From Chrysomallon squamiferum (taxonomy: Eukaryota > Mollusca > Gastropoda > Neomphalida > Peltospiridae): 30,000 nt of DNA. Shown here piece after piece: positions 20,835 through 29,970 of the stretch. Positions within the stretch are counted from its first letter, which is position 1; each line of letters starts with the position of its first letter. The position numbers were made by a program, and so were the translations under genes. The stretch spans positions 6,087,811 through 6,117,810 of the forward strand of contig CM022673.1 in the NCBI GenBank assembly GCA_012295275.1, written 5' to 3'. Below the pieces are notes generated by a model. The model was not told where the DNA came from. It saw nothing but the letters and a program-made list of their open reading frames with translations, and made no database searches.

Positions 20835-21065
20835 CAAATAAATAAACAAACAAACAAACAAACAATAATCAATAAATAATAATAAATAGACACAAAACAA
20901 AGTAAATAGATAGTTAAATAATTATAATAAATATATTTTATAAAACAATAAATAAATGGCCCAAAAACACAACTGCAAATAAAATTAAGTAAAACTACTA
21001 TAAATAAATAATTAAAATTCAATAATTAACCATAGCAATAAAAAAATTCTATTAAATAAATAAAA
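20835..21065. repeat. AAAT/AAAC low complexity
   Basis: Four to five perfect AAAC units at about 20846-20864 sit within AAAT and AAT words that continue to 21065. Confidence 0.85.
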
Positions 21066-21204
21066 TAAGTTATAATTTCAACTAGATCTCCAATCTCTTT
21101 TCAATATTTCATGAATCTGACCCTCTCAGTCTCAAATCTTTTTTTTTTTTTTTTTAAATCTTCTTTTTTCTTTTCTTTTTAATTTCATTTTTTCAATTTT
21201 TAAT

Positions 21205-21342
21205 TCAATTTTTTTTTTTATACTTTCTCTGCAAGAATCCTTCAGACTCAACATTATCAAATTTCTCTTGGGTAATAAAACAAAATAAACTGATTAATAT
21301 CCACCTGGCTTTCTGCTTCATATTATTACAAATGGCTGCCAT
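21205..21342 (-). CDS. Weak small ORF with a strong start context (hypothetical, 45 aa)
   Basis: I do not recognise the product. The minus-strand ATG at 21342 sits in ACAATGGCAGCC, a near-ideal animal start context. The 45-residue frame has a short hydrophobic stretch (WILISLFCFI, residues about 14-23) and a charged end that becomes Lys-rich from A-rich DNA. The frame is also open upstream to 21387. No splice sites or motif are recognised. Confidence 0.13.
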   Translation of the reverse strand: MAAICNNMKQKARWILISLFCFITQEKFDNVESEGFLQRKYKKKN

Positions 21343-21389
21343 TGTGTGAATCTCTCTCTGTCTCTCTTCTGCCTTAATGAACAACAAAC

Positions 21390-21692
21390 AAACTCACTGA
21401 TGCTCATTTCCTGATATCAGCTCACTACCTGACAGGTAAAATATTAATTTTATTGATTCACTTATTAAAGAGTTAATTACAACTTTGCTTTTTTCTGTGG
21501 TTGATCACCTCCAATTCTCCTTAAAAAAAAGAAGATTCTGTTTCTGTCACGTTTGATTCTGCTTAAATGCAGGTTCTTCATCTATCTCATATCAGTTTTA
21601 CTAACAAATAGATAATCTTTCCCTCTAGTATTATTTCTACTAAGAACTGTCTTCAACACTACTAATGTTCTTTTTATAACAGCAGTGACTTG
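21390..21692. other. Unique stretch, no feature seen
   Basis: Ordinary AT-rich sequence. Possible eroded units of the downstream array near 21630, not secure. Confidence 0.4.
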
Positions 21693-21830
21693 GCATAAGC
21701 TACTCCTTTAAATTATAGTATTTTCTTTAAGGTGAGTTATTCTTTTTTAATTTTTTTTTTTTTTTTTTTTTTGGTAATAATACTAATTTAATAAAAGCTA
21801 TTCTAGACAAAAAGAAGTCTTGAAGATTGA
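21693..21830. repeat. Tandem repeat of about 100 bp, left cluster
   Basis: GCATAAGCTACTCCTTTAA at 21693 is followed by GTGAGTTATTCTTTT at 21732. A second unit follows with TAATAATACTAATTTA (about 21775) and AAAAGCTATTC (21793). A T run (21751-21772) sits in the unit. Confidence 0.72.
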
Positions 21831-22325
21831 AAACACACATCTGTTTTGAAGTAAACATATTAGTTTAGCTTTGTGTGAATCTGTTCACATTAGCAATATG
21901 GAACTCCTCTAGGATTAGGGTCCCTCAAGCTTAAGCTTCACTGGTTCCATAGTAATTCTGCATCAGACTGGTTCTTCCTTTCCACTCACTTTGCTCTGCT
22001 TATTTAACTCTTTGCTGTACTTAGCATTAAGGAAGAAAAAAAGAAAAAGAAAAAATATGAATACAGTACCCTACACTTGTCTAGTTCAGTAGGAATTAAA
22101 TGCCAAAGTCCTGATTCTTCTAGCTGGGATGTAATCTGGAGGCTCAACTACAGTACAGCATCCATTCATCCCTAAACTTTACTGTTCTCAGTAGTAGTGA
22201 TCCAATCACAACAGCAGACCTGCTGTAGAATTTAGCAAAGGACCCATCAATTATAATAAACAGATTTTTTTATATATATATATATATAATATAGTGTAGT
22301 ATAATGATCATTGTGTTAACTTAAG
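21831..22325. other. Unique segment between two clusters of the same array
   Basis: Higher complexity, with no long frame and an (AT)n run at 22270-22288. It separates the two clusters of the 100-bp repeat and might be an insertion; no terminal repeats or target duplication were found by eye. Confidence 0.45.
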
Positions 22326-22560
22326 ATAGTCTTTTAATTTATAAGACATTGAAGGTTTCTTTACCGTAAGTTATTCTTTTCTATAATAATACTGATTTAG
22401 CATAAGTTACTCCTTTAACTTGTCGAGTCTTCTTTAAACATAAAGTATTCTTCAGTCATTTTCAGTCACAAGATAATTTTTTTTTTCTATTAACACAGGT
22501 CTAACACAAGTTACTCCTTTAACTTATGGAGCTCTTGTGAACATGTGAGTTATTCTTTTC
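22326..22560. repeat. Tandem repeat of about 100 bp, right cluster
   Basis: GCATAAGTTACTCCTTTAA at 22400 and CACAAGTTACTCCTTTAA at 22505 are about 104 bp apart. GTAAGTTATTCTTTTCT at 22366 and GTGAGTTATTCTTTTCT at 22545 mark the partner word, and TAATAATACTGATTTA at about 22384 matches the left cluster. Confidence 0.8.
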
Positions 22561-23105
22561 TCAAGTAATTGGACTGACAATAAACAATACTGAGACACTG
22601 AAATTATCCGCGGCTAAATAAATATATTTGATCAATGTTTCACAGATCAAACGTCTATTTAACTTTCATTTTTCTTTGATGGATGAAAATCCCCACACAA
22701 CACAAACTGCCTCCATAATTCATATCTGCAAATCTCCATAAGCTCCTCTTCTAATCGACGGAACCCAAAGAATTATTTATCTTGTAATCTGAAGTCATTT
22801 TGCTTAAGATTTATTTACTTCTTGTAAAAAGAGATAATAAAGAAAAATATGAAGAAATTATGATTTAAACAGAAGCAGAACGCTGAGGAAATGTATAAGA
22901 AAAAAAAAAAATTATTTTTTTAGTTTACAATCTCAGGACAGATATATTGATCAGAGAATTATTTTTTTTTTTTTTAGGGTGATAATTTTCCACTGGGTTT
23001 GTGGTTAAGAGAATTTAACCTGTCAACAAGGAAATTGTAGGAGATTAATTCTGTTTATTTATGTTGGATGTTATGTAGCAAAGATGAGGGTAAAAGATGG
23101 CTGAA
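22561..23105. other. AT-rich stretch, no feature seen
   Basis: T and A runs near 22904-22920 and 22962-22976; no frame or array. Confidence 0.45.
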
Positions 23106-23131
23106 TTTTTTTTTTTTTTTTTTTTTTTTTT
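23106..23131. repeat. poly(T) tract, 26 bp
   Basis: A pure T run. Confidence 0.92.
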
Positions 23132-23460
23132 AATAAAGTGTTTACACATTAACTTTATCCTGTTGTAACTGTTAACAAAGAGTCTCTGGTGTTGCTGTGA
23201 GAAATTAATGGGTTAATATGAAGTAACAAGATTTGTTGTTGTTTTTTTGGCTCTATTAATAAAGTGATTTATTAATGACAGGACATCACTTGTCAGATAG
23301 TTTATAGGAAATAATATTTTAATGTGCTGGTATAATTAACAAATCTCACAGACAGAGTGAACTTTGAACTGGATATTGTGTTCTTTTTGCTGATCAAGCT
23401 TAATTTAAAATTTTAGACAGATTATTTCAAATCAGTTGTTAGTCAAAGATTTATATGCCT
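23132..23460. other. AT-rich stretch, no feature seen
   Basis: No long frame, array or RNA-like structure. Confidence 0.45.
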
Positions 23461-23660
23461 TTTTTTTTTTCTTGTTGTTTTTTTATTTTCTTTTTTCTCA
23501 TACTTTTTCTATTTTATTCACTTTGGCTCTCTGTCGCTTTATGTTTCTCTTATTTTCCTTTTGTTCTTTTTAAATCTTTTTTCTTTCTTTCCTTATATAT
23601 CTCCCCCTCTCCCTTACTCTCTCCTTGTCAGTTTGTATCTCTCTCTCTTTCTCTCTCTCT
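23461..23660. repeat. Pyrimidine-rich low-complexity tract
   Basis: T runs pass into TCTT and then TCTC words. All the purines together form a small minority on the + strand. Confidence 0.8.
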
Positions 23661-23838
23661 ATTTCACCCTGTCACACACAACTGCCTGTCTGAAATTGAT
23701 GTCTTTAGCTTTTCATACAACTTGGTTATTTTTCTAAGAGCCACCAACAGAAATACACAAAACCTCCCACTTCGGGATCTAATCCCATTGATGGAAACAA
23801 GTAACATAATCTACCACATTCAAAAAAAAAAAAAAAAA
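23661..23838. other. Higher-complexity segment ending in poly(A)17
   Basis: Unique sequence of about 160 bp runs straight into A17 (23822-23838). The + frame across it has varied residues (part of a long frame from 23455 whose first half is low complexity). It could be the 3' end of a retroposed element; there is no tRNA-like promoter or terminal duplication to prove it. Confidence 0.35.
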
Positions 23839-24676
23839 GTATTATTATAATTTTTTTTTTAACTCTTTATATCTTAGCCTTTTTATATCAATTTTTCATT
23901 ACTTCAGTACAAGAATAACTTGCCCTAAATGGTCTTCTAACAGTGCAGTAAGGTTAATATCCAAGTATGAGTATACTGGATTACATGTTTCTGCATGAAG
24001 AAACAATCTAATATGTACAGCTATATTCAGTGTAACAAAGATGCTGGTTTGGGATGATGATTTAGGTGGCAAAAAAACATGCTGGTAGTAGGGGGTGTTG
24101 CATTTTCATCAAATTAATGACTACCAAAGGGCAGGAAGATGAAGAGAAATAAGGACATAAAATAATTATTTTTTAAAAACAAATTGTATTTATAGATTAC
24201 ATAACTTTTAACATATATAGTTAAGGATCATACAAATAATGAGAATATTCACCAGCTGCTGTCATAAAATGGGCCACACTTTCTGATTAATAGCAAGGAA
24301 GGTTTTTATATGCATCCATCCCATGGACAGCAAAGTATTAAGCATATGTTTTGTTACATCAGTAGTGAGTAATAATGGGAAATGTTTTGTATTAAGGCAA
24401 AGTGAATTAGGCAAAGTATGGGGGCAAAAAGTTATAAAAATAAATTGATGACAGAACAGAAAGAAATTAAAGAGAAATGAGGGAAAAGGGCTGAGCATCA
24501 AGCAAATCATGATGATGATGTTTTGGGATGATGGTGCTGATTATATCACTTCTGTGGTTATAAGGGACTGTATGGTATGGTAGGGTATATACAAAAGAGT
24601 ACAGGCAGTGGTGAGACAGTGTCTTATCAAAGATCTAATAGCAACAGAGAGGTTTAACAAATGATTAAATGAATAA
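23839..24676. other. Unique stretch, no clear gene
   Basis: GATGAT words with TTTGGGATGATG occur near 24050 and 24508. An 82-codon minus-strand frame (24262-24510) has varied residues but starts in a Phe/Ser-rich part and shows no motif. No RNA gene is seen. Confidence 0.4.
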
Positions 24677-24905
24677 ATGATTCCATACAGTCAAAAATAT
24701 ACAGCAACATATTCAACATATGGGCATTTTGGGTATGATTCCATAAAGTGAATGTATGCACAAAAATACAACAACAAAACGTATCACAGAACAGCTATAT
24801 GAGATGGTGGAATGATTCGATTCAGAGATTCTTGTGCAAAGAAACATAACAACAAACTTGTCAAGAGGGGTCTGTGAGGTAAGGTGGAGTGATTCCATAT
24901 GGGAG

Positions 24906-24939
<34 letters not shown>

Positions 24940-25000
24940 CGTCAGTGAATTTGTGATAAAATGTCTCTATGGGGAGGTGGATTGAATGGAGTAGGTGGGG
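24677..25000. repeat. 77-bp tandem repeat, about five units
   Basis: Unit starts are ATGATTCCATA (24677, 24735), ATGATTCGATT (24812), GTGATTCCATA (24889) and TTGAATGG (24982). Two units are exactly 77 bp and most end in GGTGGA. The fourth holds A29 (24909-24937) where sister units have an A-rich CAAAAATACAACAAC word. The 108-codon minus-strand frame here is a by-product. Confidence 0.82.
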
Positions 25001-25360
25001 GAGCGAAAGGAAATCCAAATCGAATTGCATTCTTTGCAAGGAAGAGATAAGTAAATTGGGTCAGCAAATCACATTCATCAGAAGCCATTTACAGAACAAT
25101 TTTATCCACCATCAAAGCCCTGACGCTTTCAGCGTTGTGTAGATTACTTCAGTAAATGTAATGACAAACCTATTGCACACTGCAGTGAGAGAAAAAATCT
25201 GCCGAATCGGAAAACATGTACAAGTCCGGAATCCATTTTGATATTCTGGGTCATCGTCCAATCATTTGCATTTTACTGTTACCGATAATGATGGGTCTCA
25301 GACAACAATTTGTTTCCTTCTGTTTCTGCTTGTAAAAATAGGAAAGAGGTATGATTATTG

Positions 25361-25363
<3 letters not shown>
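25001..25363. other. Unique stretch, no feature seen
   Basis: Mixed composition, somewhat higher G+C near 25115-25260, but frames are short in all phases. Confidence 0.4.

Positions 25364-25393
<30 letters not shown>
25364..25393. repeat. poly(T) tract, 30 bp
   Basis: A pure T run. Confidence 0.93.
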
Positions 25394-25399
<6 letters not shown>

Positions 25400-25705
25400 T
25401 TGCTTTTTGTGTTGATGTATTTTAAGTGGGAAAGGAATTTTGTGAAAGAAATGTTTGTAATGGAATTGGAAGTTATTGTATGAAAGGCCATCTTGTCTGT
25501 TTTAGTGTATGTGTGTGTACATTATCTGTTTGTATATATGTACATATGTATGTATATGCTAATATATTTTTATAAGAACTCTTTTATTAACATATTTGAT
25601 TAATAAAGCCAATACTATATGGATTTTTAAAAGAAAATATTGAGAATGTGAAAGAGAAAAACCATTTAAAACCATTATTTCATTTTAACATAATTCTGTT
25701 TTGAA
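25394..25705. other. AT-rich stretch with TG/TATG words
   Basis: A TG/TATG/TACA block lies at 25505-25560. No gene. Confidence 0.5.
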
Positions 25706-25848
25706 AACACTTCTTTCTATCAATCTCATCTTTATTCCTTTATTCCCACTTTCTTTTCTTCATTCATTCAAAAGATATTCCTTTCTTCTTTCCATCATTC
25801 TTCACTTTCTTCTATTATTCTTTCCTTTCTTTACCTACGTTGCCAAGG
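25706..25848. repeat. Pyrimidine-rich TTTC/CATT tract
   Basis: TTTC, TTCC, CATT and TATT words in a mainly pyrimidine + strand. Confidence 0.75.
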
Positions 25849-26087
25849 TAACTCCAACTGACACAGGTGTGTAATGGTGTGGGTGTGATGTGCACATGGG
25901 GTGATGGGGCAAACTGGTACATTTTTTAACACACAGAAGGTCTTGTTCAGTGTCTGGAAATGAAGTTAATAAAGTGATACCAATAAATGAAGAGGTGCTT
26001 GGAAACTGGAAGTAAAACTATATCTTTGACTGTGTCCTACTGGAACAGTTTATGAGTTATGCCTGAATTCTGGTTTTTATAATTTAT
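25849..26087. other. Unique stretch, no feature seen
   Basis: GTGTGG/GATGGGG words near 25867-25910; no frame or array. Confidence 0.4.
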
Positions 26088-26272
26088 TTTTTATAATAAT
26101 GATGTTGATGATAATGGTGATAAGATAGTGATGATAATGATAATGATGATCTTGGTAATTATGATAATGAATAATGATAATACTGATAATAATAATGGAC
26201 AATGATGATGATGACAATGATGATGATGATGATAATTATAATGATAATGATAGGGATGATAACAATAATAAG
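26088..26272. repeat. Degenerate GAT/AAT trinucleotide region
   Basis: GATGAT, GATAAT and AATAAT words hold a three-base register, with a pure core at about 26219-26232. Confidence 0.88.
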
Positions 26273-26346
26273 TAAGACTTTATGAAAGAACAAATGAAAA
26301 TAATAATAATTACAGTAAATAAATGTAATAAACAAAACATTATATC

Positions 26347-26369
26347 TGTGTGTGTGTGTGTGTGTGTGT
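26347..26369. repeat. (TG)n microsatellite
   Basis: About 11 TG units followed by TCTG words. Confidence 0.93.
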
Positions 26370-26493
26370 CTGTCTGTGTCTAAAAACCAGTAATAATAAT
26401 ATATTAATAAATAATTAAGGAAAATACCAAAAGCAACACTTGAAAACCAAAATCATGCGAAACATCATCAAACCTGTTTTCCATTCATTCCAG

Positions 26494-26671
26494 CTTCACC
26501 ACCACCATCAACAACATCACCACCACCATCATCATCATCATCATCATCATCATCGTCAGTGCTGTACATAGCGGCTGACCTGGCCGATGTAGTCAAGTGT
26601 GTGTTAGAAGAGATGGAAGACAAGGGTTTTAAAGAGAAGAATTCCAATTATTGTCATAACAGGCTCAAGGA
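26494..26671 (+). CDS. Best candidate coding exon in the window (hypothetical)
   Basis: I do not recognise the product. A good acceptor, pyrimidine-rich CTGTTTTCCATTCATTCCAG ending at 26493, opens a frame with no ATG. It reads a Pro/Thr/Ser part, then 10 Ser from a (TCA)n run (26529-26558), then 38 residues of ordinary protein-like sequence (VLYIAADLADVVKCVLEE, then a charged part with KGF and a Cys). A donor-like GGA|GTGAGA at 26672 would end the exon at 178 bp, and the frame stops at TGA 26673-26675. The last third has clearly higher G+C than the flanks. Short frames like this can be chance, and the Ser run is a microsatellite by-product. Confidence 0.33.
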
Positions 26672-26790
26672 GTGAGATGGTGATCAATAGTGTCTATCTG
26701 AACCAGCAAACAACTGACCTCTATGATGAATCTGTTGTGATTTCACTTGCACAGAGTGATGGTCACTTAAGTATAGGCGTTATTTGCATG

Positions 26791-27059
26791 TAGATGACCA
26801 AAGATGACCACTCGTAATTATAGTAAGTGTATATTTAATAATAATATACTGGTGTGAGATATAGGATATATGTATATATGTATATATTGCCAGAGATGAC
26901 CACTTATGTTGAATACTATGCTAGTGTGAGATACATGATGTAGATGACCAGATATTGTTACAGTGAGTGTATATGTAATAACAATGTACTGGCTTGAGAT
27001 AAACTTAAAGGATTTAAATGACCAACGATGATAATTTATTATTATTGTGAGTGTGTCTC

Positions 27060-27115
<56 letters not shown>

Positions 27116-27218
27116 TATTGATTGATGTTAGAATTTAGATGACCAAATATGACCAATTATTATTATTATTACTGTGAGTGTATATGTAAAAGTAATATAT
27201 TGGTTTGGAGATGTAAGA
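26791..27218. repeat. Tandem repeat, unit about 75-91 bp, with internal (AAT)n
   Basis: TAGATGACCA-type starts occur at 26791, about 26893 (GAGATGACCA), 26941, 27015 (TAAATGACCA) and 27135. Each unit carries a GTGAGTGTATATGTAATA-like word (about 26822, 26963, 27047, 27175) and a TACTGG..TGAGAT end. In the fourth unit the AATAAT word has grown to a pure (AAT)n of 54 bp at 27061-27114. Confidence 0.82.
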
Positions 27219-27226
27219 TTATTGTT

Positions 27227-27537
27227 CTTCTTATTATTATTATTGTTGTTGTTGTTGTTGTTGTTGTTATTGTTGTTGTTGTTGTTGTTATCATTGGTGT
27301 TGTTGTTGTTTTATTATTGCTATTATTATTGTTGCTGTTGTTGTTGTTATTATTGTTGTTGTTGTTATCATCATTACTCTTGTTGTTTTATTATTGCTAT
27401 TATTATTGTTGTTGTTGTTGTTATCATCATTATTGTTGTGGTTGTTTTATTATTGTTGTTGTTGCTGTTGCTGTTGTTGTTGTTATCATCATTATTGTTG
27501 TGGTTGTTTTATTATTATTATTATTATTATTATTTTA
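27227..27537. repeat. TTG/TTA/ATC trinucleotide block with higher-order repeat
   Basis: TTG and TTA triplets fill the block. GTTATCATC-type words recur at 27287, 27364, 27420 and 27482, each followed by a TTGTTTTATTATTG-like word, so the triplet array is itself repeated in units of about 56-77 bp. Both + frames are Leu/Val/Tyr/Cys artefacts. Confidence 0.85.
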
Positions 27538-27839
27538 CTTCAGTTTACTTTCTTTTAGGTGGATGTGGGCTAACAACTGCTGTGCTTGGAAACAAGGACA
27601 TGCATCATTTGTCTAAAATGTCTGTCAATAGAGAAATCTCTTTTCTTTTTTTGTTTTGCTAACATGATAAAAGTGAATAAGCATTCCCAAGAGCAATGGA
27701 ACAAAATGACATTTAAAATAAAGCCTGATTGCATGGGAGCCACTGAAAGCATGTGAAATGGAATATATTTGTTCACGTTACATCACAATATCTGGCCACA
27801 GCCTGCAAAATGCATTTCATTACAGTCTGTTTGTTATGC
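27538..27839. other. Unique stretch, no clear gene
   Basis: Mixed sequence between two arrays. Frames on both strands are short or extend from repeats. Confidence 0.4.
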
Positions 27840-28510
27840 AACAGTGGATCGCTTTTGTACACAGTGGAATATTATTTTATATGGTATGGGAACATTGATG
27901 AATAACTTGGGAACATTTGTGTACAGAGTGGAACATTATTATGCAAGCTAGGAACATGTTTTCGTAATGTGGAACATTAAATTTTTAACATTATCATACG
28001 ATTGTGGAGCATTTGTGTACATACTGGAACATTGTACACAGTTAGGAACATGTTTTTGTGATGTGGAACATTATTATGCAGTTTGGAAAATAATCCTGTA
28101 TCTATGGAACACTTTTTGTAAACTGTTGAACATTATAATACAATAATAGAACACTTGTTATTCACTATGCAGCATTATTAAATGACTATGAAACATAGAA
28201 TGTAGAACATAATAATAATTGTAGCTAGGAACATTTTTCAAGAATGTTAAATGTAATGGAAAATTTTTATACAGTATGGAACATTATCAATAGAACACTT
28301 TTTACAATGTGGAACAATGTAACTAGCATAAGACAACTTTATATAGTACAGAACATTACAACAAGTATGGAACATTTTATATACAGTGTTATAATTGTAT
28401 CAGTACTTAACAGTGGAGCAATTATACATTGTGGAACATTATAACCGAACAAGGAGTTAATATTACTGTGCAGTTGTGGGACATTGTTTTTGTAGCTATG
28501 GAACATTATG
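27840..28510. repeat. 20-21 bp minisatellite with GGAACATT core, about 30 units
   Basis: GGAACATT or one- to two-base variants occur at 27866, 27889, 27910, 27930, 27951, 27971, 28006, 28026, 28045, 28065, 28085, 28106, 28127, 28148, 28169, 28190, 28204, 28228, 28258, 28278, 28292, 28311, 28331, 28351, 28369, 28415, 28433, 28478 and 28500. Most steps are 18-21 bp, with six successive steps of 20-21 between 28065 and 28190. Spacers are AT-rich, often TATTATGCAG or TTTGTGTACA. The three frames of 60-66 codons here are by-products. Confidence 0.9.
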
Positions 28511-28557
28511 ACACTTTTCAAAGATCATTTATATATCCCAGTCATTGCAGACAGGGT

Positions 28558-28739
28558 AGAAGTGAAAAATAAAGTGGAGATATTCTGTGTCAGAATATCA
28601 ACATTATATTTACACACAAAATGCCCTGATTTTAGAGAGGATAAAATTTAATTAAAAAAAATATCAACCTTGAAAAGAATTTCATTTTATTCAAGACAGA
28701 ACAGAAAAATGAATAAGATATATTCAGTTTCAAAATAAA

Positions 28740-28790
<51 letters not shown>

Positions 28791-28954
28791 CATTTTTTTT
28801 TTTTAATTTCCTGGTTTTACAGGGTTCTTACTAAAGAACGTATAATTTAATCTAAGATTTTTATTTGTGAAAAAAATACCAGCCATAAAAACAATTTCAT
28901 TTTGTAGAAGATAGAACAGAAAAATAAAAAGAGATATTCAGCATCAGCATGTAC

Positions 28955-28994
<40 letters not shown>

Positions 28995-29112
28995 ATTTCC
29001 TGGTTTTAGAGTTCTTAATAAAGAAAGGACAATTTAATTAAAGATTTTTATTTGTGAAACAAAAAAATATACGAGCCAAAAAAAGAATTTCATTTTGTTG
29101 TCTCTACATGCT
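28558..29112. repeat. Tandem repeat, unit about 187 bp, containing (CA)n
   Basis: CCTGATTTTAGAG at 28625, TCCTGGTTTTAC at 28809 and TCCTGGTTTTAGAG at 28998 are about 185 and 189 bp apart. Shared words in order are TTTATTTGTGAAA, ATTTCATTTT, GAACAGAAAAAT and GATAT(AT)TCAG, then a CA tract. The CA tract is only ACACAC in the first partial unit (28612), (CA)24 in the next (28741-28788) and about (CA)16 in the third (28959-28991). The last unit stops near 29112. Confidence 0.88.
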
Positions 29113-29203
29113 GTAATATTAATCAAGTAATTAAGCAAAAAAACAGATGCATCAGGCAAATCAAATTCAAAAATCATCTCCGGCTAATTGAAAGATATGT
29201 ATG

Positions 29204-29400
29204 TGATCATCTGATTTCTGCTAGATTAAAATACATGTAGGTATCAAGAACTGAGCATCTGATTTCTGCTAGATTAAAATACATGAAGGTATCAAGAACT
29301 GAGCATCTGATTTTTGCTAGATTAAAATATGTACATGTAGATAGCAAGACTGCAGTATCCGATTTCTGATGTATTAGCAGACATGTAGATCTGAAGTCTA
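29204..29400. repeat. 48-bp tandem repeat, four copies
   Basis: CATCTGATTTCTGCTAGATT starts at 29208 and 29256, with a one-base variant at 29304 and a diverged copy at 29356 (steps 48, 48, 52). The first three copies are almost identical. The minus-strand frame 29207-29485 translates them as a 16-residue repeat (YFNLAEIRCSVLDTYM and variants). Confidence 0.92.
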
Positions 29401-29429
29401 CAAATACCTGTACTTTGATCAATGTCAGT

Positions 29430-29970
29430 ATATCATGATTAAAATACTTATCGATGCCTACATTAACATAGGTATACTTTAACATACCTGTAAAAAGATT
29501 AATATACCTATATCTTAATTTACCTGTACCTTCACCATAGTTAAATTAACATATATTTTTTTTATATAGATTAATATAGCTTTACCTAACCATACACTTA
29601 CTTTGATTAAGATACCTCCTACCTAGATCAACCAGCCTGGGGTAAGATTAATACACCTGTACTTAAATTAATATATCTATACCTTGATTAAGACATCCAT
29701 ACCTAATTAGTATTTGTATACCTTATTATACTATATGATTAATATATTAATATTGTCATTAACAAACCTCTTTCTAGATATTTAAAAATATCTAATTAAG
29801 ATGCCTTACAATGATTAAAATGCACATACTTTAATATATGTACCTTAATATACATGTCTGTACAATTACTAACAAAACTTATTAAGTGTACCAAGATGAG
29901 TTCCCTTGATGAATATATTAACAGTTACCTAGATTAATAAACCTGTTTCTTAATTAACACACCTGTATGT
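29430..29970. repeat. Degenerate 20-bp minisatellite, GATTAATATACCTGTAC-like
   Basis: GATTAA-type cores, usually followed by an ACCT word, occur at 29437, 29461, 29477, 29497, 29514, 29544, 29569, 29605, 29626, 29646, 29666, 29686, 29705, 29737, 29757, 29794, 29813, 29830, 29932 and 29952. Steps of 19-21 bp dominate. Units are more eroded than in the GGAACATT array, and the array probably continues past or ends near the window edge. Confidence 0.75.

Noticed and set aside
21927-21938. AAGCTTAAGCTT palindrome as a regulatory site
   Set aside because: Twelve bases, no repeat nearby and no known role; easily chance.
24262-24510. 82-codon minus-strand frame with varied residues
   Set aside because: No splice or start support and no motif. 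Frames of this length are expected by chance in 30 kb of AT-rich DNA. Kept only as a mention in the region entry.
24713-25039. 108-codon minus-strand frame
   Set aside because: It lies across the 77-bp array and includes a Phe run from the A29 tract.
27149-27662. Two + frames of 155 and 162 codons
   Set aside because: Almost entirely TTG/TTA/GTT triplets; the longest frames in the window but no real protein content.
27840-28510. CRISPR-like array
   Set aside because: The repeats are degenerate, the 12-bp spacers are too short, and the context is eukaryotic low complexity.
27769-28521. Frames of 60-66 codons with recurring WNI/MEH-like words
   Set aside because: They translate the 20-21 bp GGAACATT array; the period is not a multiple of three and the frames are broken between units.
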